DNA of 64,000 nt from Bacillota bacterium (GTDB taxonomy: Bacteria > Bacillota > Clostridia > Oscillospirales > Ruminococcaceae). Where the stretch lies: positions 1 to 64,000 of the forward strand of contig JAEZYS010000007.1 in NCBI GenBank assembly GCA_023418925.1. Direction: 5' to 3'. Below, one piece after another: positions 43,152 through 51,769 of the stretch (its first letter is position 1; every line of letters starts with the position of its first letter). The position numbers and the translations under genes are program-made. The notes beneath the pieces are model-generated. The model had not been told where the DNA came from. It ran no database searches and saw only the letters and a program-made list of their open reading frames with translations.

Positions 43152-43421
43152 TTATTCAAATTCAATGGATGATATTTTTCCCTCAATCACTATACCGTCC
43201 ATGTTGTAGTCTGAAATAACTATATCTGCACCCCACACCTGAAGGGTAAGCGTCGAAGTTTTCAGCTTTACATAAATATCATTATATTCAAGAATTCTCT
43301 TGCAGTTTTCCACTTCTATTTTTGTATTGTCTGTTACGGCAATATGTGTATTGAGATATAATTTCTGCTTGCAGAATTTTGCAACTGTACGATTATATTC
43401 CTCCTGAAAATTCTTTTTCAT
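43152..43421 (-). CDS. yqfC: Sporulation protein YqfC
   Basis: 89 residues, of the YabP/YqfC family: 'CKRILEYNDIYVKLKTSTLTLQVWGADI' in segments and an acidic end. It forms the yqfCD pair. The nearest strong Shine-Dalgarno (GGGGAGG, 43462-43456) is separated from the ATG by a perfect hairpin (43455-43435) plus 13 nt, so ribosome access may depend on that fold. Confidence 0.88.
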   Translation of the reverse strand: MKKNFQEEYNRTVAKFCKQKLYLNTHIAVTDNTKIEVENCKRILEYNDIYVKLKTSTLTLQVWGADIVISDYNMDGIVIEGKISSIEFE

Positions 43422-43470
43422 ATATATTTATGACCATGCTTCCGTAGGAAGCATGCCTCCCCTCTTTAAT

Positions 43471-43574
43471 GTTTTGTGTGGTTTTGAGCCTGAACTTAGT
43501 TCAGCTAAGCAAAATTTCGAACGGCAGTTCGAAAAGCACAAAACTCAGAGTTTGAAAGAAAAATCTTTCAAACT
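43471..43574 (-). repeat. Structured 5' leader element, member E (before yqfC)
   Basis: Read leftwards: H1 AGTTTGAAAGA/TCTTTCAAACT (perfect 11 bp, 43574-43549), outer stem GTTTTGTG/CACAAAAC (43544-43537 with 43478-43471), H2 TTTCGAAC/GTTCGAAA (43534-43515), H3 CTGAAC/GTTCAG (43504-43490). Then GAGGGGAGG, another perfect hairpin CATGCTTCC/GGAAGCATG (43455-43435) and the yqfC start. The H3 block (AAATTTTGCTTAGCTGAACT) is shared with member A; H1, the outer stem and H2 have different bases but equal pairing. Confidence 0.5.
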
Positions 43575-43680
43575 TAAGTTCTCCCCTTTTCTAATTGTAA
43601 TAATCATAATAAAAGTAGTTATTTAATTATATTAAAATCTTTTGCAACATATACTTTAAAAGGACAAAACCATTGCCAAT

Positions 43681-43698
43681 CTGTTCCACGTGGAACAG
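43681..43698. promoter_or_regulatory. parS-like partition site
   Basis: Perfect 18-bp palindrome CTGTTCCACGTGGAACAG. Its central 16 bp match the general bacterial parS pattern (GTTNCACGTGNAAC) bound by ParB/Spo0J. It is in intergenic DNA 19 bp before ylbJ. It is the only CACGTG palindrome of this type that I find in the window. Confidence 0.7.
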
Positions 43699-43716
43699 AT
43701 TTCAAGGAAAGGAGAT

Positions 43717-44829
43717 ATGCTTGCAGAAGATAAGCATTTATATGAAATGAAACGAAACATAAAAATAATTTTCTTTGTTATAATGATAATTCTGTATTCT
43801 GTCCTTACAGTTGCTTTCTCTTACGATGTCGGCGAATATATAACGGCTTCCATAAACAATTGCCTTACAGTAATAATTCCGTCACTATATATATTTATGA
43901 TTATCTCCGGATTCCTGATAAGCACAAACCTTTACAAAGCAATTGGGCAGCCCTTTGATTTGATATCTAGATACATATTCAAAATACCATCCGAATATTT
44001 CTCTGTATTCCTGATAAGTTCTGTTGCAGGATATCCTGTTGGTGCAAAGCTTCTTACCGATCTTAAAACCAGCAATAAGATTTCGGACAAAGATGCAGAA
44101 ACAATGATAGGCTATTGTTATCTTGGCGGTCCAGCTTTTTTCTGTGGGGCAGTCGGAGTAACTCTTTTTGACAGCATAAAAACCGGAATAATAATTTTTG
44201 TGTCAATATTCTTATCAAATCTTGTTCTTGCGATTATTGCAGGGTTATCTCGCAAAGTTCCGCCGAAATGTTCAGTAAAAACTGAATATTCCGTAACATT
44301 TGACAAGCTTATAAATTCAATCATTTCAGGTGCAAAAAGTCTTTTTATTATATGCGCAATAATAGTATTCTTTTCTTCATTCATATGCTTTGCCGATAAA
44401 CTTAATGTTCTGCAAACTATATCAATATGGGTATCAAACCTGACCAAATCAGATATAAAGAACACCTATGCTGCTGTAAGAACATTCATTGAAATAAGCC
44501 AGTTAAGCAAATTTTCTCATGGCTGCTTTGAGCAAATTCCTATCATAACATCTCTTATGTCATTTGGAGGGCTTTGTATCATAATGCAGGTGATGTGCAT
44601 AACATATAAAAAAATACGAATGAAATATTTTTTCATATGCAGGTTATTCAGTGTTTTCTTCTCATATTTTATAAGCAAATTCTTATTAAGTTTGTTCTAC
44701 TATAATATTATTGTTTCTGCGTCAACATACCTAAGAATCGGATTTCGTCAATCTTCACCAATACCAGCAGTATTTTTATTAATTATGACGATATTGTTAT
44801 TATTCAAAAATAGTGTAGAAAAAAATTAA
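43717..44829 (+). CDS. ylbJ: YlbJ-like sporulation integral membrane protein
   Basis: 370 residues from the ATG at 43717 (AAGGA 8 bp upstream). About eight hydrophobic helices are visible, with nucleoside-transporter-like gate motifs such as 'VAGYPVGAKLLTDL' and 'CYLGGPAFFCGAVG'. These match the YlbJ family, needed for spore cortex formation in Bacillus and under mother-cell control there. It diverges from yqfCD across a 295-bp gap that holds the parS-like site. Confidence 0.85.
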   Translation: MLAEDKHLYEMKRNIKIIFFVIMIILYSVLTVAFSYDVGEYITASINNCLTVIIPSLYIFMIISGFLISTNLYKAIGQPFDLISRYIFKIPSEYFSVFLISSVAGYPVGAKLLTDLKTSNKISDKDAETMIGYCYLGGPAFFCGAVGVTLFDSIKTGIIIFVSIFLSNLVLAIIAGLSRKVPPKCSVKTEYSVTFDKLINSIISGAKSLFIICAIIVFFSSFICFADKLNVLQTISIWVSNLTKSDIKNTYAAVRTFIEISQLSKFSHGCFEQIPIITSLMSFGGLCIIMQVMCITYKKIRMKYFFICRLFSVFFSYFISKFLLSLFYYNIIVSASTYLRIGFRQSSPIPAVFLLIMTILLLFKNSVEKN

Positions 44830-44874
44830 TAATTATGATATAATGATTTTAATGTTACTGAAAGGAATGTTTGT

Positions 44875-45084
44875 ATGGCTAAAAAGAAATATTTTGGAAA
44901 TGATATAGAACCTCAGTGTCAGTACTGCAACTTTGGCGTAAGAGCTAAAGACGGTGGCAAAGTGCTTTGCGAAAAAAGAGGGCTCGTAAATGGTGATGAT
45001 TCATGTGCAAAATTTATTTATTCACCGCTAAAAAGGATTCCTGTTAAACAGTTACATATTCCAGGCAATTTCGACGATGAGTAA
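44875..45084 (+). CDS. Small four-Cys (zinc-ribbon-like) protein
   Basis: 69 residues. CQYC near residue 15 and two later single Cys (VLCEKRG, DSCAKF) suggest one zinc site. It resembles small conserved clostridial proteins of unknown function. TATAAT at 44840-44845 and GAAAGGAATG before the ATG support a separate transcript, and a strong terminator follows. Confidence 0.75.
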   Translation: MAKKKYFGNDIEPQCQYCNFGVRAKDGGKVLCEKRGLVNGDDSCAKFIYSPLKRIPVKQLHIPGNFDDE

Positions 45085-45089
45085 AATTT

Positions 45090-45125
45090 AAGGTATTCTT
45101 ATTTTTTGATAAGAATACCTTTTTA
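45090..45125 (+). terminator. Terminator of the four-Cys protein gene
   Basis: Perfect 12-bp stem AAGGTATTCTTA/TAAGAATACCTT followed by TTTT. Confidence 0.9.
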
Positions 45126-45126
45126 A

Positions 45127-45428
45127 TTTATATATAAAAGTTCGTCAACCTGCTTGTTTTTCGCAGAAAAATTTGAGCAAAGCGAGAACAGGTTTTAACC
45201 TTATCAAGGTTGTAGGGTTCAAAGGGACAAAGTCCCTTGTCGCTGTCCGCAGACGGCGAAACTCCTAACGCAAAAAAGCGGAGAAAAGGTGAGAATTGCT
45301 GCTGCAAAGCGAAAGCTTTTCGAGGAGAGCGAACACAACCGCTCTCCCTTGTTAAGCTTATTATTTTCTTGCCTTACAAATAGTCCAGTGGACTGTTTGT
45401 AACATAATAATACTTTATCGATAAATAT
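45127..45428. repeat. 300-bp non-coding region of tandem hairpins
   Basis: No credible gene. Perfect or near-perfect hairpins follow each other: AACCTT/AAGGTT (45197-45211), AAGGGAC/GTCCCTT (45222-45238), GGAGAGCG/CGCTCTCC (45324-45347), and AGTCCA/TGGACT inside ACAAA/TTTGT (45376-45400). It is more GC-rich than its flanks. The look is that of a dispersed repeat or a structured RNA locus, but no second copy is in this window. Confidence 0.45.
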
Positions 45429-45456
45429 AGCGGCACACCTATTATGATGTGCCGCT
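45429..45456 (-). terminator. Possible terminator of pcrA
   Basis: Perfect 9-bp stem AGCGGCACA/TGTGCCGCT, 10 bp after the stop codon. The leftward tail ATATTTAT is only moderately T-rich. Confidence 0.55.
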
Positions 45457-45466
45457 GTATTCTTTA

Positions 45467-47848
45467 TCAGATTTTTATTAGCTTTGCAAAGTTTGCCATA
45501 ATCTTTTTAGTTCCGACTGTATCGAAAGCTATTTCAAGCATTGCGTCATTTCCCATCTTCTTGACGCTTATTACTGTTCCCTCTCCAAAAACGTTATGCT
45601 TTACACGTTCACCAGCATTATATTCAGTATTAGTATTTTTCTTTGCTTCAGATATCTTCTTGCTTGCAATCTGTCCCTGCAAAGTATATGCACTATGGGA
45701 TGTTGTTACTATTAAATCTTCATCCTGCTTCTTTGATTCTCTCTTTGTGCTGTCAATTTTCTCAACATTTTCACTGCCGATTTCTCTTACAAATCTTGAA
45801 ACAAGGTTTCTGTTTGTAGAACCGAACAGCATTCTCTGCTTTGCATGACTTATATAAAGATTTTCCTTTGCTCTTGTAACAGCAACATATGCAAGACGTC
45901 TTTCTTCTTCAATATCCTCTGGATTATCCATGCTTCTTGTTCCAGGAAAAATGCCTTCTTCCATGGCAATGATAAATACCGTCGGGAATTCAAGTCCCTT
46001 AGCTGAATGCATGGTCATAAGACTTACAGTATCAGTTTTATTTTCAAGCTTATCAACATCAGTATACAATGAAATTTCTTCAAGGAAACCTGACAATGAT
46101 TTTTCCTCATTATCTGTATTGTTCATATATGCAGCAATAGTTGATTTGAGTTCCTGAACGTTTTCAATACGTGTTATACCCTCATCACCAAGCCCATTGA
46201 GGTATGTGAGATATCCTGTCTCGTCAAGAACTGCATCAAGGAACTCATCAAGCGGTAACTCAGCCGATTTTTTTGTGAGCTTATCAAAAACGGCTGCAAA
46301 TTTAATAAGGTTAGCTGATTTCTTTGCAAGAGGTGCATAACTATCAGCATTTTTCATAACATCAATCGGAGATAATTTGAGATCCCCTGCAATCTGCTCA
46401 ATAAGGGAAACAGTTGTATCCCCTATTCCTCTTTTTGGCTCGTTGACAATTCTCTTGAAACGGAGCATATCATTATTGTTGTTGATAACAGAAAGATATG
46501 CAACAATGTCCCTGATTTCTTTTCTGTCAAAGAATCTTAGACCACCAATAACTTTATATGGTATTCCCATCTGTGTGAAAATACGTTCCAGGCTATTTGA
46601 CTGGGCATTCATTCTGTAAAGAACAGCAAAATCCTTATAGCTTTTACCGTTCTTAACATCTTCAGAAATCTTATTAGCAACAAATCTTGCTTCAGCAGCT
46701 TCATCACATGCTTTATATATAACAATCTTGTCACCCTTGCCTGAATCAGTCCAGAGTGCCTTGTCTTTTCTTGAGGTATTGTTTCTGATAATAGAATTAG
46801 CAGCATCAAGAATGTTCTGTGTAGAACGGTAATTCTGCTCAAGTCTTATTACGACAGCATTGTCAAACTGCTCCTCAAAGGATAAGATATTTTCAATTGT
46901 TGCGCCTCTGAATTTGTAGATGGACTGGTCATCATCACCTACAACACATAAATTCTGATGTTCACCTGAAAGCAGAGATACAAGTCTGTACTGTGCCTGG
47001 TTTGTATCCTGATACTCATCCACCATTATATATTTATATAAGTTTCTGTAATGCTGGAGCACATCAGGCTCCTTCATAAACAACTCAACAGTAAGCCTGA
47101 TTATATCGTCAAAGTCGACAGCATTTGCAGCTTCAAGCTTGCTCTGATAAAGCTTATATATCTTCCCGATTATAGACTTTCTGTAATCAGCACCTGCTTC
47201 TTTTTCAAAATCTTCAGGTGAGATAAGCATATCCTTTGCGGAGGAAATAATGCTTAATACACTCTTCGGAGGAAAGTTCTTATCGGAAACATCAAGTTCT
47301 TCTATGCTTGCTTTAAGTATTCTCTGACTGTCATCGCTGTCATAAATTGTAAAGTTGGAACTGTATCCGATTTTTTCTATTTCTCGTCTAAGTATTCTTA
47401 CGCATGCAGAATGAAAAGTTGCTGCTGTGATTCCAGAAGCAGTTTCTTCTCCAAGCATTGCAGAAAGTCTTTCACGAAGCTCACCCGCAGCTTTGTTTGT
47501 AAAAGTAATAGCAAGAATATTCCAAGGCTTTATTGTATCCAGAGCAACAACTTCACAAAGCTCGGTGACAACATCATCGTCCCTGCTTCCGTCATATGAA
47601 TTCAGAAAATCAATTTCTTTCTGTGTTATATCAGCAGGGCATACATCGCTGTTATAAGCATTTCCAAATTTTATCATATTTGCTATTCTATTAATCAGAA
47701 CAGAAGTCTTTCCGCTACCTGCTCCGGCAAGAATCAGAAGAGGTCCGCTTACGGTAAAAACAGCCTTTTTCTGCATATCATTAAGATTTTTGAAATAAAG
47801 TTCAAGTGCTTTTTTCTTAGCAGATATATATTGTTCATTCAAACCCAT
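45467..47848 (-). CDS. pcrA: PcrA/UvrD-family DNA helicase
   Basis: 793 residues of a superfamily 1A helicase. Motif I AGAGSGKTSVL, Ia AITFTNKAAGELRERL, II VDEYQDTN, III GDDDQSIYKFRGA, IV LEQNYRST, V MTMHSAKGLEFP and VI AYVAVTRAK are all in order. The C-terminal Tudor-like tail (AGERVKHNVFGEGTVISV) binds RNA polymerase in PcrA. It unwinds DNA 3'-5' in repair and replication-conflict resolution. The insert around residues 50-85 is longer than in Bacillus PcrA. Monocistronic. Confidence 0.93.
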   Translation of the reverse strand: MGLNEQYISAKKKALELYFKNLNDMQKKAVFTVSGPLLILAGAGSGKTSVLINRIANMIKFGNAYNSDVCPADITQKEIDFLNSYDGSRDDDVVTELCEVVALDTIKPWNILAITFTNKAAGELRERLSAMLGEETASGITAATFHSACVRILRREIEKIGYSSNFTIYDSDDSQRILKASIEELDVSDKNFPPKSVLSIISSAKDMLISPEDFEKEAGADYRKSIIGKIYKLYQSKLEAANAVDFDDIIRLTVELFMKEPDVLQHYRNLYKYIMVDEYQDTNQAQYRLVSLLSGEHQNLCVVGDDDQSIYKFRGATIENILSFEEQFDNAVVIRLEQNYRSTQNILDAANSIIRNNTSRKDKALWTDSGKGDKIVIYKACDEAAEARFVANKISEDVKNGKSYKDFAVLYRMNAQSNSLERIFTQMGIPYKVIGGLRFFDRKEIRDIVAYLSVINNNNDMLRFKRIVNEPKRGIGDTTVSLIEQIAGDLKLSPIDVMKNADSYAPLAKKSANLIKFAAVFDKLTKKSAELPLDEFLDAVLDETGYLTYLNGLGDEGITRIENVQELKSTIAAYMNNTDNEEKSLSGFLEEISLYTDVDKLENKTDTVSLMTMHSAKGLEFPTVFIIAMEEGIFPGTRSMDNPEDIEEERRLAYVAVTRAKENLYISHAKQRMLFGSTNRNLVSRFVREIGSENVEKIDSTKRESKKQDEDLIVTTSHSAYTLQGQIASKKISEAKKNTNTEYNAGERVKHNVFGEGTVISVKKMGNDAMLEIAFDTVGTKKIMANFAKLIKI

Positions 47849-48019
47849 TATTAATGCTCCCCATAGTTTAAAGATTAGAAGTAATTATATCACATTTAAG
47901 TATATTTAGGAAGTACCTTTTTTATTTTTAACACTTTTATAATATTTTTTCTTTTGCAGAATACATTTAACACAATTGGAAAAACTTAATAATGATAAAT
48001 AAAAACAAAGGAGTTATAG

Positions 48020-48103
48020 ATGAAATACTTTTCACGACACTTTTTTGATCCTTTTCTGCAAAAATACAACAGAAATTATAATTTACAAAATTCAAGTAAG
48101 TAG
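48020..48103 (+). CDS. Possible 27-residue ORF inside element D
   Basis: ATG with AAAGGAG 6 bp upstream (48007-48013). The peptide MKYFSRHFFDPFLQKYNRN continues for eight more residues and ends 22 bp before the symporter start. It is basic and aromatic with no recognised family. Because it coincides with the structured repeat, the frame may be fortuitous; if translated, it could act as a leader peptide. Confidence 0.2.
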   Translation: MKYFSRHFFDPFLQKYNRNYNLQNSSK

Positions 48104-48115
48104 CTGAAAGGAATT
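48020..48115 (+). repeat. Structured 5' leader element, member D (before the sodium symporter)
   Basis: Sequence aligns to member C from GAAATACTTTTCACG through CTTTTCTGC and AAATACAACAGAAAT to AGCTGAAAGGAAT. H2 TTTCTG/CAGAAA is perfect. The outer stem is ACTTTTTTGA/TCAAGTAAGT, imperfect, with bases different from the other members. It ends 10 bp before the symporter start. A 27-codon frame lies inside it. Confidence 0.5.
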
Positions 48116-48124
48116 GATGTTTCT

Positions 48125-49456
48125 ATGAATAATAGCAGAGATCAATGGTCATCAAAATTTGGATTTATTATGGCTGCCGCAGGATCTGCTATAGGCTTGG
48201 GAAATATATGGAAATTTCCTTATATGACTGGTACTAATGGCGGAGCAGTTTTTCTGATTACTTATATATTATTCCTGATTTTGCTGGGTATTCCTATATT
48301 GCTTTCAGAAATGTCAATCGGACGCTTTGCCGGGTTGAATGCAGTTGATTCCTGCAAAAAAATCAGTGACAAATTTGGTTTTGCAGGTATGTTTGGAGTT
48401 GTAGGCTCTTTTATTATCCTTTCATATTACAGTGTTGTCGGCGGATGGATAATGAAATACATTGCAAAAAGCATTTTTTCTGCTGAAATCTCACCAAATT
48501 ATTTCGGTATCTATACTTCCCAGACTGCTGAACCTATTGTCTGGGCATTTGTATTCCTGATTCTTACGGCTGTTATAGTTATAGGCGGAGTTTCTAGCGG
48601 TATTGAAAAAGTAAACTCTGTACTTCTCCCAATACTCTTTATACTTTTTATTATTATAATGATTTACTCTCTTACACTGCCAAATGCAATAGAGGGTGTA
48701 AAATTCTTTATAATTCCTGACTTTTCTCATTTTAACTCCTTTTCGGACTTCGGTCGCATAGCACTAAATGCAATGGGACAGGTTTTCTTCTCGCTTTCAC
48801 TTGGAATGGGTACTCTGATCACTTACGGAAGCTATCTTTCCAAGGATACTAATATGCCTAAAAGCGCAGTAACAATTGTTATTCTTGATACTATATTTGC
48901 GCTTATTGCTGGTTTTTCAATTCTTCCGGCAGTTTTTTCATTTGGATTGAAACCTAATGCAGGTGCAGGACTTATATTCCAGACACTCCCCGCTGTATTT
49001 TCAAGAATGAGATTCGGGACTGTAATAGCTGTTCTATTCTTCGTTCTTGTGCTTTTTGCCGCAATTACATCTTCAATATCATTACTGGAAGTAATTGTAA
49101 CCTATTTATCTGAAAGATACAAAATCAAAAGGATAATTGCTGCATCTTCTTCTGTCTTGTTCATATTTATTCTATCTTGCTTTGCCTCCTCTTCGTTTGG
49201 TCTGTTATCAAACTTCACACTGCTGGGCATGAATGTTTTTGATGTGCTGTCATTTATATCTGATAAAATTATAATGCCTATAGGAGCAATTTCAACTTGT
49301 ATTCTTGTCGGTTACATCTGGGATAAATCAAGCCTAAAAAATGAAGTAACAAATGACAGCTCATTGAAATTCAGGTTCTTCAATGCATTCAGAATATGTG
49401 TAAAGTATATTTCTCCTGTTCTTATAGTTCTTATATTTATTGGTACTTTCTTATGA
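48125..49456 (+). CDS. Sodium:neurotransmitter symporter family transporter
   Basis: 443 residues with about 11-12 membrane helices, of the NSS/SNF family (LeuT, Tyt1, MhsT). Helix 1 SAIGLGNIWKFPYMTGTNGG carries the unwound region that binds Na+ and substrate, and 'GQVFFSLSLGMGTLITYGSY' is helix 6. It probably imports an amino acid with Na+. The start is 12 bp after GGA in a leader formed by element D. Confidence 0.92.
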   Translation: MNNSRDQWSSKFGFIMAAAGSAIGLGNIWKFPYMTGTNGGAVFLITYILFLILLGIPILLSEMSIGRFAGLNAVDSCKKISDKFGFAGMFGVVGSFIILSYYSVVGGWIMKYIAKSIFSAEISPNYFGIYTSQTAEPIVWAFVFLILTAVIVIGGVSSGIEKVNSVLLPILFILFIIIMIYSLTLPNAIEGVKFFIIPDFSHFNSFSDFGRIALNAMGQVFFSLSLGMGTLITYGSYLSKDTNMPKSAVTIVILDTIFALIAGFSILPAVFSFGLKPNAGAGLIFQTLPAVFSRMRFGTVIAVLFFVLVLFAAITSSISLLEVIVTYLSERYKIKRIIAASSSVLFIFILSCFASSSFGLLSNFTLLGMNVFDVLSFISDKIIMPIGAISTCILVGYIWDKSSLKNEVTNDSSLKFRFFNAFRICVKYISPVLIVLIFIGTFL

Positions 49457-49489
49457 TTAAAGTGATTAAGAAAACTGATATTCAAGGTA

Positions 49490-49518
49490 TTGCATTTCAT
49501 GATAAAAAGTTGTATAAT
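49490..49518 (+). promoter_or_regulatory. Sigma-A promoter of the small membrane protein and ychF
   Basis: TTGCAT (49490-49495), 17 bp, TATAAT (49513-49518). Confidence 0.7.
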
Positions 49519-49567
49519 ATATGTATATGTCAAATAATTCAACATCTGCATGAAAGGAAGCTGTTAT

Positions 49568-49771
49568 ATGCTTGACAATGCTATTTCAAAAGTAAAGCAG
49601 GATGTTTCTGTTCCTGCCGGAGTATTGGTTCTGGTTACCATTATTGCATTTCTTGTAGGCGTTATTGTTGGTTTCATCTACTCACCTATTAAAAAGGGCT
49701 TCATTTTTAAGAATTCCAATAAGAATTTTGATGCAGATGAATATGTCCGCAGTCTGAATTTTGACGAATAA
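49568..49771 (+). CDS. Small single-TM protein upstream of ychF
   Basis: 67 residues from the ATG at 49568 (AAAGGAAG upstream). One membrane helix (about 16-37, VLVLVTIIAFLVGVIVGFI) is followed by a short cytoplasmic tail ending in NFDADEYVRSLNFDE. No family recognised. It is 25 bp before ychF and probably co-transcribed with it. Confidence 0.65.
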   Translation: MLDNAISKVKQDVSVPAGVLVLVTIIAFLVGVIVGFIYSPIKKGFIFKNSNKNFDADEYVRSLNFDE

Positions 49772-49796
49772 TATATAGAAAAGGATTATCATAATT

Positions 49797-50891
49797 ATGA
49801 AGCTTGGTATGGTTGGCCTCCCAAACGTTGGAAAAAGTACACTTTTTAATGCCCTGACAAATGCAGGTGCTGAATCTGCAAACTATCCTTTCTGCACTAT
49901 TGAACCTAATGTTGGTATAGTATCCGTTCCGGATGAACGTCTTGATAAATTGAGAGATATGTATGACCCTGATAAATTTACACCTGCAACACTTGAATTC
50001 GTTGATATTGCAGGTCTTGTAAAGGGTGCATCAAAAGGTGAAGGCCTTGGAAACAAGTTCCTCTCCAATATCAGAGAAGTTGATGCTATTGTTCATGTTG
50101 TACGTTGCTTTGAAGATGTGGACATTATTCACGTTGACGGAAACATCAACCCAGAGCGTGATATTGAAACTATTGACCTTGAGCTTATTTTTGCCGATCT
50201 CGAACTAATTGAAAGACGTATTGACCGAACAAAGAAGCTTGTCAAGGGTGATAAGAAATATATTGCAGAAGTTGAGTTTCTTGAAGAACTCAAGGCTCAC
50301 CTTGAAGCAGGTCATTCCGCTCGTTCATTTGATTTTACAGAAGAACAGGCAGAAATAATCAAAACTACTCCTCTTCTTTCTGCTAAGCCTGTTATTTATG
50401 CCGCTAACCTTTGTGAAGAAGATTTCAAGAACAATATTGAAACTTCTGTACATTACAAAAAGGTTTGTGAAATAGCAAAAACTGAAAATGCTGCTGTTCT
50501 TCCTATCTGCGCTCAGCTAGAAGCTGAAATTTCAGATATGGGTGACGAGGATAAGCAGATGTTCCTGTCAGAGCTTGGTCTTGAAGTATCAGGTCTTGAC
50601 AGAATTATTAAGGAAGGCTATGCTCTGCTTGGACTTATCTCTTTCCTTACAGCCGGTAAGCAGGAAGTCAGAGCATGGACAATCACTAACGGCACAAAGG
50701 CTCCTCAGGCAGCAGGAAAAATTCATACCGATTTTGAAAAGGGCTTTATCAGAGCAGAAGTTATTTCCTTCGACGATCTTATGGCTTGCGGTACGATGGC
50801 TGCAGCAAAGGAAAAAGGACTTGTCCGTCTTGAAGGAAAAGAATACGTTATGCGTGACGGAGATATAGTTGTTTTCAGATTCAACGTTTAA
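49797..50891 (+). CDS. ychF: Redox-regulated ATPase YchF
   Basis: 364 residues of the Obg-related YchF/Ola1 family. G1 GLPNVGKST, G3 VDIAGLV, and the family's altered G4 region (YAANLCEED in place of NKxD) explain why it hydrolyses ATP rather than GTP. A coiled-coil insert is followed by a C-terminal TGS domain ending 'DGDIVVFRFNV'. It associates with ribosomes and stress responses. The Bacillus orthologue lies next to rpsF near the origin. Confidence 0.97.
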   Translation: MKLGMVGLPNVGKSTLFNALTNAGAESANYPFCTIEPNVGIVSVPDERLDKLRDMYDPDKFTPATLEFVDIAGLVKGASKGEGLGNKFLSNIREVDAIVHVVRCFEDVDIIHVDGNINPERDIETIDLELIFADLELIERRIDRTKKLVKGDKKYIAEVEFLEELKAHLEAGHSARSFDFTEEQAEIIKTTPLLSAKPVIYAANLCEEDFKNNIETSVHYKKVCEIAKTENAAVLPICAQLEAEISDMGDEDKQMFLSELGLEVSGLDRIIKEGYALLGLISFLTAGKQEVRAWTITNGTKAPQAAGKIHTDFEKGFIRAEVISFDDLMACGTMAAAKEKGLVRLEGKEYVMRDGDIVVFRFNV

Positions 50892-50908
50892 TTCAATAGT
50901 ACATTTTT

Positions 50909-50940
50909 AATAGCAGGCTTTATGTCTGCTATTTTTATTT
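50909..50940 (+). terminator. Terminator of ychF
   Basis: 8-bp stem AATAGCAG/CTGCTATT followed by TTTATTT. Confidence 0.8.
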
Positions 50941-50959
50941 GATATAATGTAAGATATAA

Positions 50960-50988
50960 TTGACAAATAGTAATATATATGTTATTAT
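50960..50988 (+). promoter_or_regulatory. Promoter of the XRE regulator
   Basis: TTGACA (50960-50965), 17 bp, TATTAT (50983-50988). Confidence 0.75.
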
Positions 50989-51005
50989 TCTGTTGAGGTG
51001 ATAAA

Positions 51006-51203
51006 ATGTGTAAAAATCTTAGATTAAAATCTGCCAGAGCCGCTCTCGATATGACGCAGCAGGATCTTGCTGACGCTGTCAATGTCACCAGACAAACTAT
51101 TAATGCAATTGAAAAGGGGGACTATAACCCGAGTATAAAATTGTGTATTCTCATTTGCAAGGCTGTGAACAAAACTCTTGACGAATTATTTTGGGAGGAA
51201 TAG
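51006..51203 (+). CDS. Small XRE-family regulator
   Basis: 65 residues, one helix-turn-helix domain: 'RSARAALDMTQQDLADAVNV' type opening (here RLKSARAALDMTQQDLA) and recognition helix 'TRQTINAIEKGDYNPS'. It ends KTLDELFWEE. This YozG/YgzD type often controls an adjacent small membrane protein, and the gene overlaps no other but leaves 2 bp to the next start. Probably represses its own operon. Confidence 0.9.
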   Translation: MCKNLRLKSARAALDMTQQDLADAVNVTRQTINAIEKGDYNPSIKLCILICKAVNKTLDELFWEE

Positions 51204-51766
51204 CTATGAAAATAGCAATACTTTGTATTTGTGCAATGCTTCCTTTTGCGGTAGCATTTTGGACATCAGGAAATTATGATAAAAAGTTTGATGAAATGCA
51301 GCAACTTAAACGCAGTAAAGCATATAAATATTCTTTTTATATTTTGTTAACATATTTCGTGATTGATTCAACAATTAGAAACAACGGAATTGAATGGTGT
51401 GATCATGATGACAGTTTCTTTTTCGGAGCTATGATTTGTTATTTTTTTATAGCCTTATATCTGATTGCTACTGGATCAATGTTATGTCCTAAAGAAAAAA
51501 TAAAATCAATATTATATATTGGATTATTTGCTACAGTCACAAGTATCGGTCTTTTCATTCTTTGTGTTACTGGTATTTTATCAGAAGGAATAATTCAAGA
51601 ATACACACTTACTCAAAGTTTTATGCAAACTGTTTTAAGTGTAATGTATCTGTTCTTAGGAGTTTTAATTATTATATATTACTTTAAATTGAAGAAGCAT
51701 GAAAAAGAAGAAACAGAATAATGAGTATACTGACAAAACTCTTGACGAATTATTTTGGGAGGAATA
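51169..51766 (+). repeat. 34-bp direct repeat from a tandem duplication
   Basis: The 34 bases at 51169-51202 recur exactly at 51733-51766. They hold the last codons of the XRE gene and the GGGAGGA ribosome-binding site, and each copy precedes one of two paralogous membrane-protein genes. The second copy is no longer part of an XRE gene. This marks the unit of a tandem duplication. Confidence 0.9.
51206..51721 (+). CDS. Four-TM membrane protein, first of two paralogues
   Basis: 171 residues from the ATG at 51206 (GGGAGGA 6 bp upstream). Four membrane helices are separated by short loops. Conserved with the next gene: KKFDE.QQL.RS.A.KY in the first loop and WC...DSF..G between helices. The family resembles DUF3796-like partners of small XRE regulators, but I cannot name it firmly. 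Probably co-transcribed with the XRE gene. Confidence 0.75.
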   Translation: MKIAILCICAMLPFAVAFWTSGNYDKKFDEMQQLKRSKAYKYSFYILLTYFVIDSTIRNNGIEWCDHDDSFFFGAMICYFFIALYLIATGSMLCPKEKIKSILYIGLFATVTSIGLFILCVTGILSEGIIQEYTLTQSFMQTVLSVMYLFLGVLIIIYYFKLKKHEKEETE

Positions 51767-51769
51767 ATT

